Positions 1 to 6,959 of a stretch of DNA of 32,969 nucleotides are shown here, piece after piece (position 1 is the first letter of the stretch; every line of letters starts with the position of its first letter). The DNA lies in contig QHSX01000075.1 of the NCBI GenBank assembly GCA_003221695.1, positions 1 through 32,969 on the forward strand, read 5' to 3'. The stretch is from Candidatus Rokuibacteriota bacterium (GTDB taxonomy: Bacteria > Methylomirabilota > Methylomirabilia > Rokubacteriales > CSP1-6). Made by a program: the position numbers and the translations under genes. Under the pieces are notes generated by a model that was given only the letters and a program-made list of their open reading frames with translations, did no database searches and was not told the DNA's origin.

Positions 1-20
1 CCCACTCGACCGGAGCCGTG

Positions 21-1046
21 ATGATCTTCTTCGTCCGCGGTGTCTGGATCTTCCTTCGCGCCCTGTGCGTCGACGCGGCCAACGTCAGCTTCGAGAACAT
101 CGCCCTCCGTCAGCAGTTGGCGGTGCTGCAGCGAGCAGTTCCTCGCCCGAAAGTCTACCAACGGGATCGGCTCTTTTGGGTCTGCGTTTCACGCCTCTGG
201 TCGGGCTGGCGGTCCACCTTGCTGATCGTTCAACCCGCCACTGTTCTCGCCTGGCATCGCAAGGGCTTTCAGCTCTACTGGCGCTGGAAATCACGAACTC
301 GGACCCCCGGGCGCCCGCCGATCGATCGCGAGATCCGTGACTTGATTCGCCGCATGGCTCGCGAGAATCCCACCTGGGGCCGTCGCCGCATCCAGGCCGA
401 GCTTCGGTTCCTCGGCTACGATGTGGCTGAGCTCACGATCGCCAAGTACATGCGGCGGCGATCCCCGCGGCCTTCCCCGACCTGGCGCACCTTCCTCGAG
501 ACCCATCTCCGCGAGATCGCCGCCGTCGATTTCTTCGTGGTCCCGACCCTCACCTTCCGCCTGCTCTTTGCCTTCCTCGTCCTCCGCCACGATCGCCGCC
601 ACCTCGTCCATATCAACGTCACCACCCACCCGACCGCCACGTGGACGGCACGTCAGGTGATCGACGCCTTTCCCTATGAGTCGGCTCCGAAATATTTGCT
701 CCGCGACCGGGACGCGATCTATGGTGACGCGTTCACTCGCCGAATCGCGGAGATGGGAATCCGTGAGGTCCTCATCGCCCCCCGCGCCCCCTGGCAGAAT
801 CCCTTCGCCGAACGCCTGATCGGCTCGATCCGCCGCGAATGCTTGGACCACGTCATCGTCCTCAATGAGCGTCATCTCCGCCGCCTACTGCGGGCCTACC
901 TCGCCTATTACAACACCACGCGCCCCCACCAGGCCTTATGCAACGATAGCCCCCTTCCCCGCGACGTCCACCCACCGGCGCTGGGGAACGTCGTCGCGAT
1001 CCCGTTGGTGGCCGGTCTGCATCACCGCTACCACCGCGCCGCCTGA
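21..1046 (+). CDS. DDE integrase-type transposase (rve core)
   Basis: Transposase of the IS3/IS481-like integrase-core superfamily, which would cut and join insertion sequence ends. The N-terminal third is a basic helix-turn-helix region (ALRQQLAVLQR near residue 30, then a GRPPIDREIRDLIRRMARENPTWG stretch with the usual TWGRRRIQAEL motif near 120-130). The RNase H-like core shows the DDE triad: Asp in AAVDFF (about 170), Asp in RDRDAIYG (about 231) and Glu in NPFAERLIG (about 264). The C-terminal YYNTTRPHQAL motif is typical. At about 341 residues it looks full length. ATG at 21 is preferred because GGAG lies five bases upstream; an in-frame GTG at 18 is the alternative. The left end of the element is outside the window, so terminal repeats cannot be checked. 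The gene may be intact, but it sits in a segment of broken genes. Confidence 0.9.
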   Translation: MIFFVRGVWIFLRALCVDAANVSFENIALRQQLAVLQRAVPRPKVYQRDRLFWVCVSRLWSGWRSTLLIVQPATVLAWHRKGFQLYWRWKSRTRTPGRPPIDREIRDLIRRMARENPTWGRRRIQAELRFLGYDVAELTIAKYMRRRSPRPSPTWRTFLETHLREIAAVDFFVVPTLTFRLLFAFLVLRHDRRHLVHINVTTHPTATWTARQVIDAFPYESAPKYLLRDRDAIYGDAFTRRIAEMGIREVLIAPRAPWQNPFAERLIGSIRRECLDHVIVLNERHLRRLLRAYLAYYNTTRPHQALCNDSPLPRDVHPPALGNVVAIPLVAGLHHRYHRAA

Positions 1047-1582
1047 ACCTCGACCGAAGCCGCCGTCGTCTCTCACGGAAGCAACGTCGGCCGCCCGTCG
1101 AGGTGTCCGCGCGGCTGAGTTCTCCTCGCGATCACCCCTAACCCGCCACGACCACAGGCCGCGGTCCCGATGCAGGTCTGTCTGGCGGACGGAAGCCCTG
1201 TCGCGCCGACGGAATTGTTGACCGCGACAGCGCCCAGCGAGAGCTGCGCCTCCGCCTGCAGCGATCCCGGCTTCCTGATACTCTGGCCCATGGCGCATTC
1301 CTCCGGCGGCCGCCCGGGCAGGCGGCCGGTTGGTGGTTAACTTCTCCCACCGGAAGAATGCGCCATTTCTCTTTTCCACACGACTCGGGACACGACCTCG
1401 AAAAGCGCAAGAGAATCACGACGGACGAGTTTTTAGAAGGGACAGGTGAGCTTGCTAGCTCTTTCGGTGGAATCGAGCCCGAGCACATCGCGCAGCGGTG
1501 CTCTGCTTCGTATTCGCACAGCGCGCACCGCCGCTCCTCGATCACGTAGGCTTGGGTCTCTGCGAACGTGTACAGTGGAAGT
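1047..1582. other. Gene-poor stretch after the transposase
   Basis: No convincing protein-coding gene is seen on either strand. Open frames here have atypical low-complexity Arg/Ala-rich translations and run antisense to the transposase or to the HNH remnant. The only distinct structure is the inverted-repeat element at 1291-1365. The right part (1366-1582) is clearly less GC-rich than the backbone operons, as expected of foreign or decayed DNA. Confidence 0.5.
1291..1365. repeat. 75-bp element with 16-bp terminal inverted repeats
   Basis: The arms at 1291-1306 (TGGCGCATTCCTCCGG) and 1350-1365 (CCGGAAGAATGCGCCA) are inverted copies with one mismatch. Inside lies the perfect palindrome GGCGGCCGCC (1305-1314), and GGCGGCCG recurs at 1321-1328. 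No flanking target duplication is obvious. It could be a miniature mobile element, an insertion sequence end or a REP-like hairpin. The structure is directly visible; the identity is not known. Confidence 0.55.
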
Positions 1583-2222
1583 GTGACGCCATCGTCATCC
1601 GATTGTGTCTTTTGCGGACAGGCCGCCACCACGAGGGACCACATCCCGCCGAAGGGCGTCTTTCTCGATCCGCTACCGACTGACCTCGTGACAGCTCCAG
1701 CGTGCGCCGCGTGCAACAAACTCAACGAAGCTCGACGATGAGTATTTCCGTGCTCTGATTGCGACTCAAGGCTACTGGACCGTGGACGGGGCGCGATTGT
1801 GGAAGGAGAAGGTCGTAGGAAGCAGCTTTCGCAAACGTCCTAAGTTTCGGCAAATGCTGGCTCGAAATATTATCGAATTACCCCCCGAACACCGCCACCC
1901 CGACCTCCCGGGCGGGGTAAAAGCGGTTACATTCGACGCACAGCGCATCAATCGTGTCTTGAGGAAGATCGTCTTGGGGCTCTATTGGCAACACGAAAAG
2001 AAGCAACTACCGACCGACATATCCATTGAACCATTCAAGGATCGCCTGGTCGACGACCACGCACGCGCCATCTTTGCGTCGCGGCCGGAATATTCAATAG
2101 GCGGTGGAGCATTTAAGTACCGTTGGGGTGTCGCGTCGGATGATGCTCACGTTTCGATCTGGCACTTGATGTTCTATGAGAAAACCGTATTCGTGGTGTC
2201 TGTCGGGGTGCCTGAACTCTAG
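1583..2222 (+). pseudogene. HNH endonuclease gene broken by a one-base frameshift
   Basis: The first part (GTG at 1583 to a TGA at 1739-1741) carries a zinc-binding HNH signature: CVFCG, then TTRDHIPPKGVF with the DH pair, then the second knuckle ACAACN. The frame is then lost. The next frame continues the same protein as STKLDDEYFRALIA and runs to 2222 through a roughly 160-residue C-terminal region ending in IWHLMFYEKTVF. Removing one A from the AAA at 1718-1720 gives an uninterrupted CNNSTKLDDEYFR, which is how I remember intact members reading. The repaired product would be about 212 residues. An in-frame GTG at 1568 is an alternative start. The shift is either a real inactivation or an assembly error in a short A run. 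HNH proteins of this type are often nucleases of mobile or defence regions; the role is inferred. Confidence 0.75.
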
Positions 2223-2264
2223 AAAGACGGCGCTCAGTTCAACGCCGTCAGCCGCGCGGGCCGC

Positions 2265-2582
2265 TCATTTCACCTTCGGCCCGCGCGGGTCCACGGTGTC
2301 GGGGAGGCAGATGTATTCGCCGAGGCCGATGACCTTGCCGTCGCGACCGGCCGTCCAGAACCTTCCCTTGCCTTCGGTCAAGCCAGTGAGGTCGATTCCT
2401 GGAGTCGAGCCGTCAGCGATTTTCCCGCCACCCCATCGGATCAGATTACGGTCGATCGACCGGATGCAACCGACGCGATCCTCATGGGTCGAGGATACGG
2501 TGTACTGACCGCCTTGCTATGACGACCACAACACCCACGCGCACTCGGCGTAGGCCGTCGCGGCCGAGGTGAGCAGATAGAA
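2265..2582 (-). pseudogene. Remnant of a small secreted protein gene
   Basis: Read on the minus strand, the frame gives the end of a signal peptide (FYLLTSAATAYA), then ECAWVLWSS, a TAG stop at 2517-2519, then QGGQYTVSSTHEDRVGC and about 60 more residues ending in DPRGPKVK and TGA. The pieces belong together: a signal peptide followed by ECAWVLW and a later Cys is the layout of a small exported hypothetical family I associate with Rokubacteria-like genomes. The TAG could come from a single change in GAG or CAG. The 5' end is also lost, because the frame is closed at 2583-2585 by the stop codon of the receiver gene. No function is known. Confidence 0.5.
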
Positions 2583-3128
2583 CTAGGGCTTCGAGTCGTC
2601 GCGCTGAGGGCTCGAACCGAGGGCGAGAACGACGGCACGGTCCAGTTCTTCCAACAAGAACGGCTTGTACAGGTAGCCGACGGCCCCTGCGATCAGCGCC
2701 TCGGCGGTCCAAGCCTCGTTTGCCGAAACCACAGCAGTCATCATCAGGACGGGCGCGGTTACGCCGAGGCCGCGGACGCGCCTTAGCAGTTCGAGGCCCT
2801 GTCTCCCGGGCCAACGCGACGGTCGAAATCTCGGCGCTTGCCATCTCCCCGGCATGCTCGTGTCCAGCAGGATGATATCGAACCGCTCCCGTCGCAGTAT
2901 GTCGAGCGCGTCGGCGACGGCGAGCGCCGTCGTGACCTCGTAGGCGCGTCCTTGCTCGAAGGAGGCGAAGAACTCCCCTTGCTGGAGGGCGGCGAAGAAG
3001 TCCCTCAGCACCGCGACCACGAGCGGCTCGTCGTCGACGATCAGGACCCGCTTCGTCGCGCAGACCAGGTAGTCCTGGACTCTCCCGTCGATGAAGCTCT
3101 TCTCGTCGGGGCGTGAATCGTCGGCCAT
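2583..3128 (-). CDS. CheY-like receiver protein with a 14-residue insertion
   Basis: Stand-alone response-regulator receiver domain of about 181 residues, without an output domain. The acidic pair is in LIVDDEP (D32, D33), the phosphoacceptor in IILLDTSMPG (D89), the conserved Thr in LMMTA (T131) and the Lys in YLYKPF (K155). Between MPG and RQGLELLRRVR, where receivers normally run straight on, 14 extra residues (RWQAPRFRPSRWPG) are inserted in the loop beside the active site. The DNA shows why: see the imperfect repeat at 2802-2853. ATG at 3126-3128 is chosen because the receiver fold begins about 25 residues later and upstream frame translates as junk; no Shine-Dalgarno sequence is seen. 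A TATACT at 3137-3142 (minus strand) could be a -10 box giving a nearly leaderless transcript. The protein may be non-functional. No partner histidine kinase is in the window. Confidence 0.75.
   Translation of the reverse strand: MADDSRPDEKSFIDGRVQDYLVCATKRVLIVDDEPLVVAVLRDFFAALQQGEFFASFEQGRAYEVTTALAVADALDILRRERFDIILLDTSMPGRWQAPRFRPSRWPGRQGLELLRRVRGLGVTAPVLMMTAVVSANEAWTAEALIAGAVGYLYKPFLLEELDRAVVLALGSSPQRDDSKP
2802..2853. repeat. 10-bp imperfect direct repeat bounding the receiver insertion
   Basis: TCTCCCGGGC (2802-2811) and TCTCCCCGGC (2844-2853) match in nine of ten bases with a period of 42. Deleting one period restores the normal receiver sequence MPGRQGLELL in frame. This is the footprint of a short insertion flanked by a target-site-like duplication, or of a slipped duplication that has diverged. 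Confidence 0.6.
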
Positions 3129-3142
3129 GTGAAACCAGTATA

Positions 3143-3181
3143 CTAAAAGGAAAACGGGCCGGGAAGAACGTCCCCGGCCCG
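3143..3181 (-). terminator. Rho-independent terminator, minus strand
   Basis: CGGGCCGGG (3155-3163) pairs perfectly with CCCGGCCCG (3173-3181) over a nine-base loop. Read on the minus strand, the stem is followed by TTTTCCTTTT. It lies just upstream of the receiver start, so it would have stopped a minus-strand gene to the right that is no longer there. The truncated gene now on that side is on the other strand. Confidence 0.65.
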
Positions 3182-3202
3182 TCATCGAGCAGTGGCAGCG
3201 GT

Positions 3203-3646
3203 AGGAGCCTAGATCGCATTCTCGAGCTACTACAAGCGTGCCGCTATTCGTTTCATGATTTGAGCCGCGTTCAACTCTTTGCCCGCGCACCACGATTCAA
3301 TATGCCCTTTGAACTTGGTCTCGCAGTTGCAGCCACTCGAACGCGCCGGCATGAGTGGTTCGTTTTTGAAGCCCGCGCCTACCGTCTCCAGCGATCCCTC
3401 AGTGATCTCAACGGTACCGATCCCTACATCCATCGCGAACGTCCGCAGCGTTTACTAATCCAGCTGAGTAATGCCCTCGTCAGAGTCCAAGAGCAACCGA
3501 CTCTCGAAGACCTGAGCGCCGTTTACCGCTTTGTAAAGGCAAGCGCGGCTCAACTCCGGCGGACATACGGGACTCTCTTCGAGGCGCGCCCGTTCAGGGA
3601 CTTAGTAGTCCTCGCGGCCGACTTCGTTGCAGACGAACTGGCTTAG
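3203..3646 (+). pseudogene. 5'-truncated TIR / deoxyribosyltransferase-like gene
   Basis: The recognisable protein begins abruptly at RSLDRILELLQACRYSFHDLSRV, followed by PRFNMPFELGLAVA, HEWFVFE, SLSDLNGTDPYIH and a helical C-terminal part ending in FEARPFRDLVVLAADF. The FNMPFELGLA motif resembles the N-x-x-FELG-x-A core of TIR-like and nucleoside 2-deoxyribosyltransferase-like folds. In full-length relatives I recall about 60 residues before this point, with a first beta strand and an alpha helix. Here that part is replaced by unrelated sequence that overlaps the terminator and the receiver promoter region, and no good start or ribosome site is visible. The link SRVQLFARAPRFN also looks a few residues short. 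I infer a truncated relic, possibly once part of a defence or NAD-related system; the function is not established. Confidence 0.55.
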
Positions 3647-3800
3647 CGGTGCAGTGCTCCCCAGTTTCGACGGCTCACGGTGCGGACGTAAGCGGCAGCA
3701 CGAGGCCCCCTCGGCAACGCAGACGCAGCGGCGGGTCGCGCCGACCTCAAAAACAGTGTGGTAACCTATAATTCTAAATAATATCTTAAAAAGGATTTAT
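3647..3800. other. AT-rich non-coding spacer at the tRNA 3' side
   Basis: No gene is seen. Bases 3755-3800 are strikingly AT-rich (CCTATAATTCTAAATAATATC) compared with the surrounding DNA. On the minus strand this is the sequence immediately downstream of the tRNA, and CCTTTTT there (complement of 3785-3795) could serve as its terminator. It also marks the boundary between the backbone and the decayed segment. No second copy of the tRNA 3' end is visible in 1-3800. Confidence 0.5.
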
Positions 3801-3876
3801 TGGTGGAGGGTAAGGGATTCGAACCCTCGACCTCGGCGTTGCGAACGCCGCGCTCTCCCAACTGAGCTAACCCCCC
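3801..3876 (-). tRNA. tRNA-Ala (anticodon CGC)
   Basis: A complete cloverleaf can be drawn on the minus strand. The acceptor GGGGGGT pairs with ACCCTCC (one G-U), the D arm is GCTC-AGTTGGGA-GAGC, the anticodon stem CGGCG/CGCCG encloses TTCGCAA with anticodon CGC, and the T arm is GAGGG-TTCGAAT-CCCTT. The discriminator A is followed by an encoded CCA. It reads GCG alanine codons. The gene follows the slipin stop codon by 27 bases, with a TAGAAT -10-like hexamer (complement of 3896-3901) in between, so it may have its own promoter. Its 3' end faces the decayed segment, the usual side for tRNA-targeted integration. Confidence 0.95.
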
Positions 3877-3903
3877 AACGTCACAAACCGAGCGTATTCT
3901 ACC

Positions 3904-4710
3904 TTACGCCCTCGGCGCGTCTCCCCCCTTGTTGAAGGCCTGGAGCAGCGGGCCGAAGAGATCCAGCGGCAGCGGGAAGAATGTCGTCGTGGACCGCTCG
4001 GACGCGATCTCCCGCATGGTCTGCAGATACCGGAGCTGGACGGCGATCGGATGCCGCGTGAGGACCTCGGCCGCCTCGGAGAGCTTCGCCGCCGCCTGGA
4101 ACTCGCCGTCCGCGTTGATGACCTTGGCCCGCCGCTCGCGCTCGGCCTCCGCCTGCTTCGCCATCGCGCGCTGCATGTCTTGCGGCAGATCGATCTGCTT
4201 GACCTCCACGGTCGCGACCTTGATGCCCCAGGGCTCGGTGTGCTCGTCGATGATCCGCTGGAGCTGCTGGTTGATCTTGTCACGCGCCGAGAGGAGGTCG
4301 TCGAGCTCGACCTGGCCGAGGACGCTCCGGAGCGTCGTCTGCGCGATCTGCGAGGTCGCGTAGAGATAGTCCTGCACCGCGATCACCGCCCGCTCCGGGT
4401 CCACGACGCGGAAGTAGATGACCGCGCTGACCTTGAGCGAGACGTTGTCGCGTGTGATCACGTCCTGGGGCGCGACGTCGAGGGCGACGGTCTGGAGGCT
4501 CACTTTGACCATCCGGTCGATGAGCGGCACGAGCAGGACGAGTCCCGGGCCGTTCCCCTGCCCGCCGGGGTTGAGGATCGCCCGCGTGCTGCGCCCGAGC
4601 CGGAAGATGACGGCCCGCTCGTACTCGCGGAGGATCTTCGCGAACGAGCCGATGAAGAAGATGACCGCAAAGACCACCACGAGGATCAGCAGCGAATCGA
4701 CCGAGATCAT
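3904..4710 (-). CDS. Slipin / stomatin-like SPFH membrane protein
   Basis: Membrane-anchored SPFH (band 7) protein of 268 residues that oligomerises in the cytoplasmic membrane and organises membrane domains or partners. One N-terminal membrane segment (about residues 6-24) is followed by [44 protein letters not shown] in the band 7 core, and the coiled [23 protein letters not shown] helix, all typical of slipins. The start ATG overlaps the nfeD stop (ATGA) and is preceded by GGAGGAG at a good distance, so the two are translationally coupled. NfeD and slipin (stomatin operon partner pairs such as PH1510/PH1511) form a known functional pair in which the protease cleaves the slipin C-terminus. 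The last gene of the long minus-strand operon before the tRNA. Confidence 0.93.
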   Translation of the reverse strand: MISVDSLLILVVVFAVIFFIGSFAKILREYERAVIFRLGRSTRAILNPGGQGNGPGLVLLVPLIDRMVKVSLQTVALDVAPQDVITRDNVSLKVSAVIYFRVVDPERAVIAVQDYLYATSQIAQTTLRSVLGQVELDDLLSARDKINQQLQRIIDEHTEPWGIKVATVEVKQIDLPQDMQRAMAKQAEAERERRAKVINADGEFQAAAKLSEAAEVLTRHPIAVQLRYLQTMREIASERSTTTFFPLPLDLFGPLLQAFNKGGDAPRA

Positions 4711-6008
4711 GGGGCTCCTCCCTTCGTGTCGGCCTTGGCGACTCTCAGCGTGAGCCCGTCCACCGCGACCACCCGCACGCGTGCGCCGGCGTCGACCGGC
4801 TCCCCCTCGGCCACCGCGCGCCAGATCTCTCCGGAGACCAGCACCTGCCCCTCCGGCGCCAGGCGCTCCTTGACCGTCGCCAGCTGCCCCACGAGGCCGC
4901 TCGGCCCCAGGAGCTGGCGGCGCGCGAGGGCCCGCACCCCGGCGGCGATGACGAAGAGAAAGAGCCCGGCCGTCGCGCCCACCATGGGCACGATCGCCCA
5001 CCACGACACCCGCAGCCCGATCTCGGGAGCGTCGAACAGCATCAGCGAGCCGAGCGCCATGGAGACGATGCCGCCGATCGCGAGGATCCCGTGGCTCACG
5101 ATCTTGATCTCGGCGACCAGCAGCACGATCCCGAACAGGATCAGGAGGAGCCCCGCGTAGTTGATCGGCAGGCTCTGGAAGGCGAAGAACGCGAGGATCA
5201 GCGAGATCCCGCCGATGACCCCGGGCAGGATCGCGCCCGGGTTGGAGAGCTCGAAGAAGAGGCCGAGCATCCCGAGCATCATCAGCACGTACGCGACGTT
5301 CGGGTCGGTGATGACGTTGAGGACCCGGTCGCGGAAGCCGATCTCGATCGGCGTCACCGGAGCGCCCCGCGTCTGGAGCGTCACGGTCCCTCGCGTGGTC
5401 TTGACCGTGCGTCCGTCGACCTTCTCCAGGAGATCCGTCGTCGAGTCGGCGATGAGATCGACGACCCGGAGGCGCACCGCCTCGCGCTCGGTGATCGAGA
5501 CCGCCTGGCGGACCGCCTTCTCGGCCCAGTCGGCGTTGCGCCCGCGCTCGAGCGCGACGGTCCGGATGAACGCCGCGGCGTCGTTCTCGATCTTCTTCAG
5601 CATCGTCTTGTCGGTATTCCCCCCACCGAGCATGACCGGGGACGCCGCGCCGATGTTGGTCGCCGGCGCCATCGCGGCGATGTGGGCGGCCAGCGTGATG
5701 AAGACACCGGCGGAGGCGGCCCGGGCGCCGGTGGGCGCGACGAAGATGATCACGGGCACCTCGGCGTTCAACATCCGCTGGACGATCGCCCGCATGGACC
5801 GCTCGAGCCCGCCCGGGGTGTCGAGCTGGATGATGAGCGCCTGGGCGCGCTCGCTCTGCGCGCGGTCGATCGCGAGTCCGACCAGGCGCAGCGTGACGGG
5901 GCTGATCACGCCCTCGATGTCGATCTTCGCCACGGGCGCTGGCGCAGCGCCGGCCGCCCCGGGCCCGAGCAGCGCCGCGAGCGCCAAGAGCGGGAGCCCG
6001 GCCCTCAT
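4707..6008 (-). CDS. nfeD: NfeD-like membrane-bound ClpP-class serine protease
   Basis: Long-form NfeD (433 residues), the protease partner of slipins. A signal peptide (about residues 1-22) precedes a ClpP/SppA-like domain with [15 protein letters not shown] (oxyanion region) and the nucleophile Ser99 in [14 protein letters not shown]; Lys138 or Lys139 in the [12 protein letters not shown] stretch is the probable catalytic base. Four to five membrane segments follow (about 230-345), then a C-terminal OB-fold NfeD domain ([19 protein letters not shown] to the end). Its start overlaps the stop of the ureohydrolase gene by ATGA and its stop overlaps the slipin start in the same way. The family is well characterised in archaea; the cellular target here is unknown beyond the neighbouring slipin. 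Confidence 0.93.
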   Translation of the reverse strand: MRAGLPLLALAALLGPGAAGAAPAPVAKIDIEGVISPVTLRLVGLAIDRAQSERAQALIIQLDTPGGLERSMRAIVQRMLNAEVPVIIFVAPTGARAASAGVFITLAAHIAAMAPATNIGAASPVMLGGGNTDKTMLKKIENDAAAFIRTVALERGRNADWAEKAVRQAVSITEREAVRLRVVDLIADSTTDLLEKVDGRTVKTTRGTVTLQTRGAPVTPIEIGFRDRVLNVITDPNVAYVLMMLGMLGLFFELSNPGAILPGVIGGISLILAFFAFQSLPINYAGLLLILFGIVLLVAEIKIVSHGILAIGGIVSMALGSLMLFDAPEIGLRVSWWAIVPMVGATAGLFLFVIAAGVRALARRQLLGPSGLVGQLATVKERLAPEGQVLVSGEIWRAVAEGEPVDAGARVRVVAVDGLTLRVAKADTKGGAP

Positions 6009-6943
6009 TTGCCCAGCGCCAGGAGGCTCACGACCTCGAACATGAGATTCGCCGCGAGCAGGGACGTGATCTGGCCGGGGCCGTCGTAGAGCGGCGAGAC
6101 CTCCACGATGTCGGCCCCGACGAGGGCCTGCCCGGCGAGCGCGCGCACGAGCGTGAGCGCCTCGTACGAGGTGAGCCCGCCGACCTCGGGCGTGCCGGTG
6201 GCGGGTGCGTAGGCGGGGTCTACCGCGTCGATGTCGAAGGAGCAGTAGACCGGTCCGCCCCGGAGCCGGCCGAACCGCTCGCCCACCCAGGCGACCCCCT
6301 GCTCCTTCACCACCTCGATGCGGACCACCTCGATCCCGTGCCGCTCGTGGAACGCGAAGTCGTCGGCGCCGTAGAGGGGGCCGCGGATGCCCACCTGGAT
6401 CATGCGGCGCGGGTCCACGAGCCGCTCCTCGACGGCCCGACGGAACGGCGTCCCGTGGAAGAACTTGGAGCCGAAGTACTCGTCCCAGGTGTCCGGATGC
6501 GCGTCGAAGTGGACGAGACCGACGGGCCCGTGCCGGCGCGCGAGCGCTCGCAGGATCGGCAGCGTGATGGAGTGGTCGCCGCCAACCATCACGGGCACCG
6601 CGCCGTGGGCGAGAATCTCGTCCACGCGCCGCTCGATCGCCGCGTACGTGCGCTCGATCGAGATCGGCACCACGTCGACATCGCCGCAGTCGGCGACCCG
6701 CAGCCGCTCGAACGGATGGACCTTCAACACGGGGTGCCACGGCCGGATGAGCGACGACTGCTCGCGCACAGCGCGCGGGCCGAACCGCGCGCCCGTCCGG
6801 TACGACACGCCGCCGTCGTACGGGATCCCGACGAGCGCGACGTCGAGCCGCTCGGCGGTGGCCACGGCGGGCAGGAGCATGAACGTCGCCACTTGACCAA
6901 ACCGGGGAGACACGAAGGCATCGCGCGGCTCCGGGTGACTCAC
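6005..6943 (-). CDS. speB: Agmatinase-family ureohydrolase
   Basis: Binuclear-manganese hydrolase that releases urea from a guanidino compound, most likely agmatine to putrescine. All metal-binding signatures are present: VMVGGDHS (His124), HFDAHPD (Asp147, His149, Asp151) and [14 protein letters not shown] (Asp237, Asp239), with the agmatinase-like [13 protein letters not shown] near the C-terminus. About 312 residues, normal for the family. A GTG start is chosen because the upstream frame is the antisense-like tail of sufS and because GGAGG lies just ahead of it, 17 bases after the sufS stop. Substrate cannot be fixed by sequence alone; guanidinobutyrate or guanidine hydrolases share these motifs. 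It sits between sufS and nfeD in one overlapping operon. Confidence 0.88.
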   Translation of the reverse strand: MSHPEPRDAFVSPRFGQVATFMLLPAVATAERLDVALVGIPYDGGVSYRTGARFGPRAVREQSSLIRPWHPVLKVHPFERLRVADCGDVDVVPISIERTYAAIERRVDEILAHGAVPVMVGGDHSITLPILRALARRHGPVGLVHFDAHPDTWDEYFGSKFFHGTPFRRAVEERLVDPRRMIQVGIRGPLYGADDFAFHERHGIEVVRIEVVKEQGVAWVGERFGRLRGGPVYCSFDIDAVDPAYAPATGTPEVGGLTSYEALTLVRALAGQALVGADIVEVSPLYDGPGQITSLLAANLMFEVVSLLALGK

Positions 6944-6959
6944 GCCCTTCGACCTCCGC

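Noticed and set aside
1138-1725. Minus-strand frame with a Cys-rich piece (RRCALCEYEAEHRCAMC) opposite the HNH remnant
   Set aside because: The paired cysteines are attractive, but the frame runs opposite the clear HNH coding segment and across the inverted-repeat element, and the rest of the translation is not protein-like. I could not support it as a gene.
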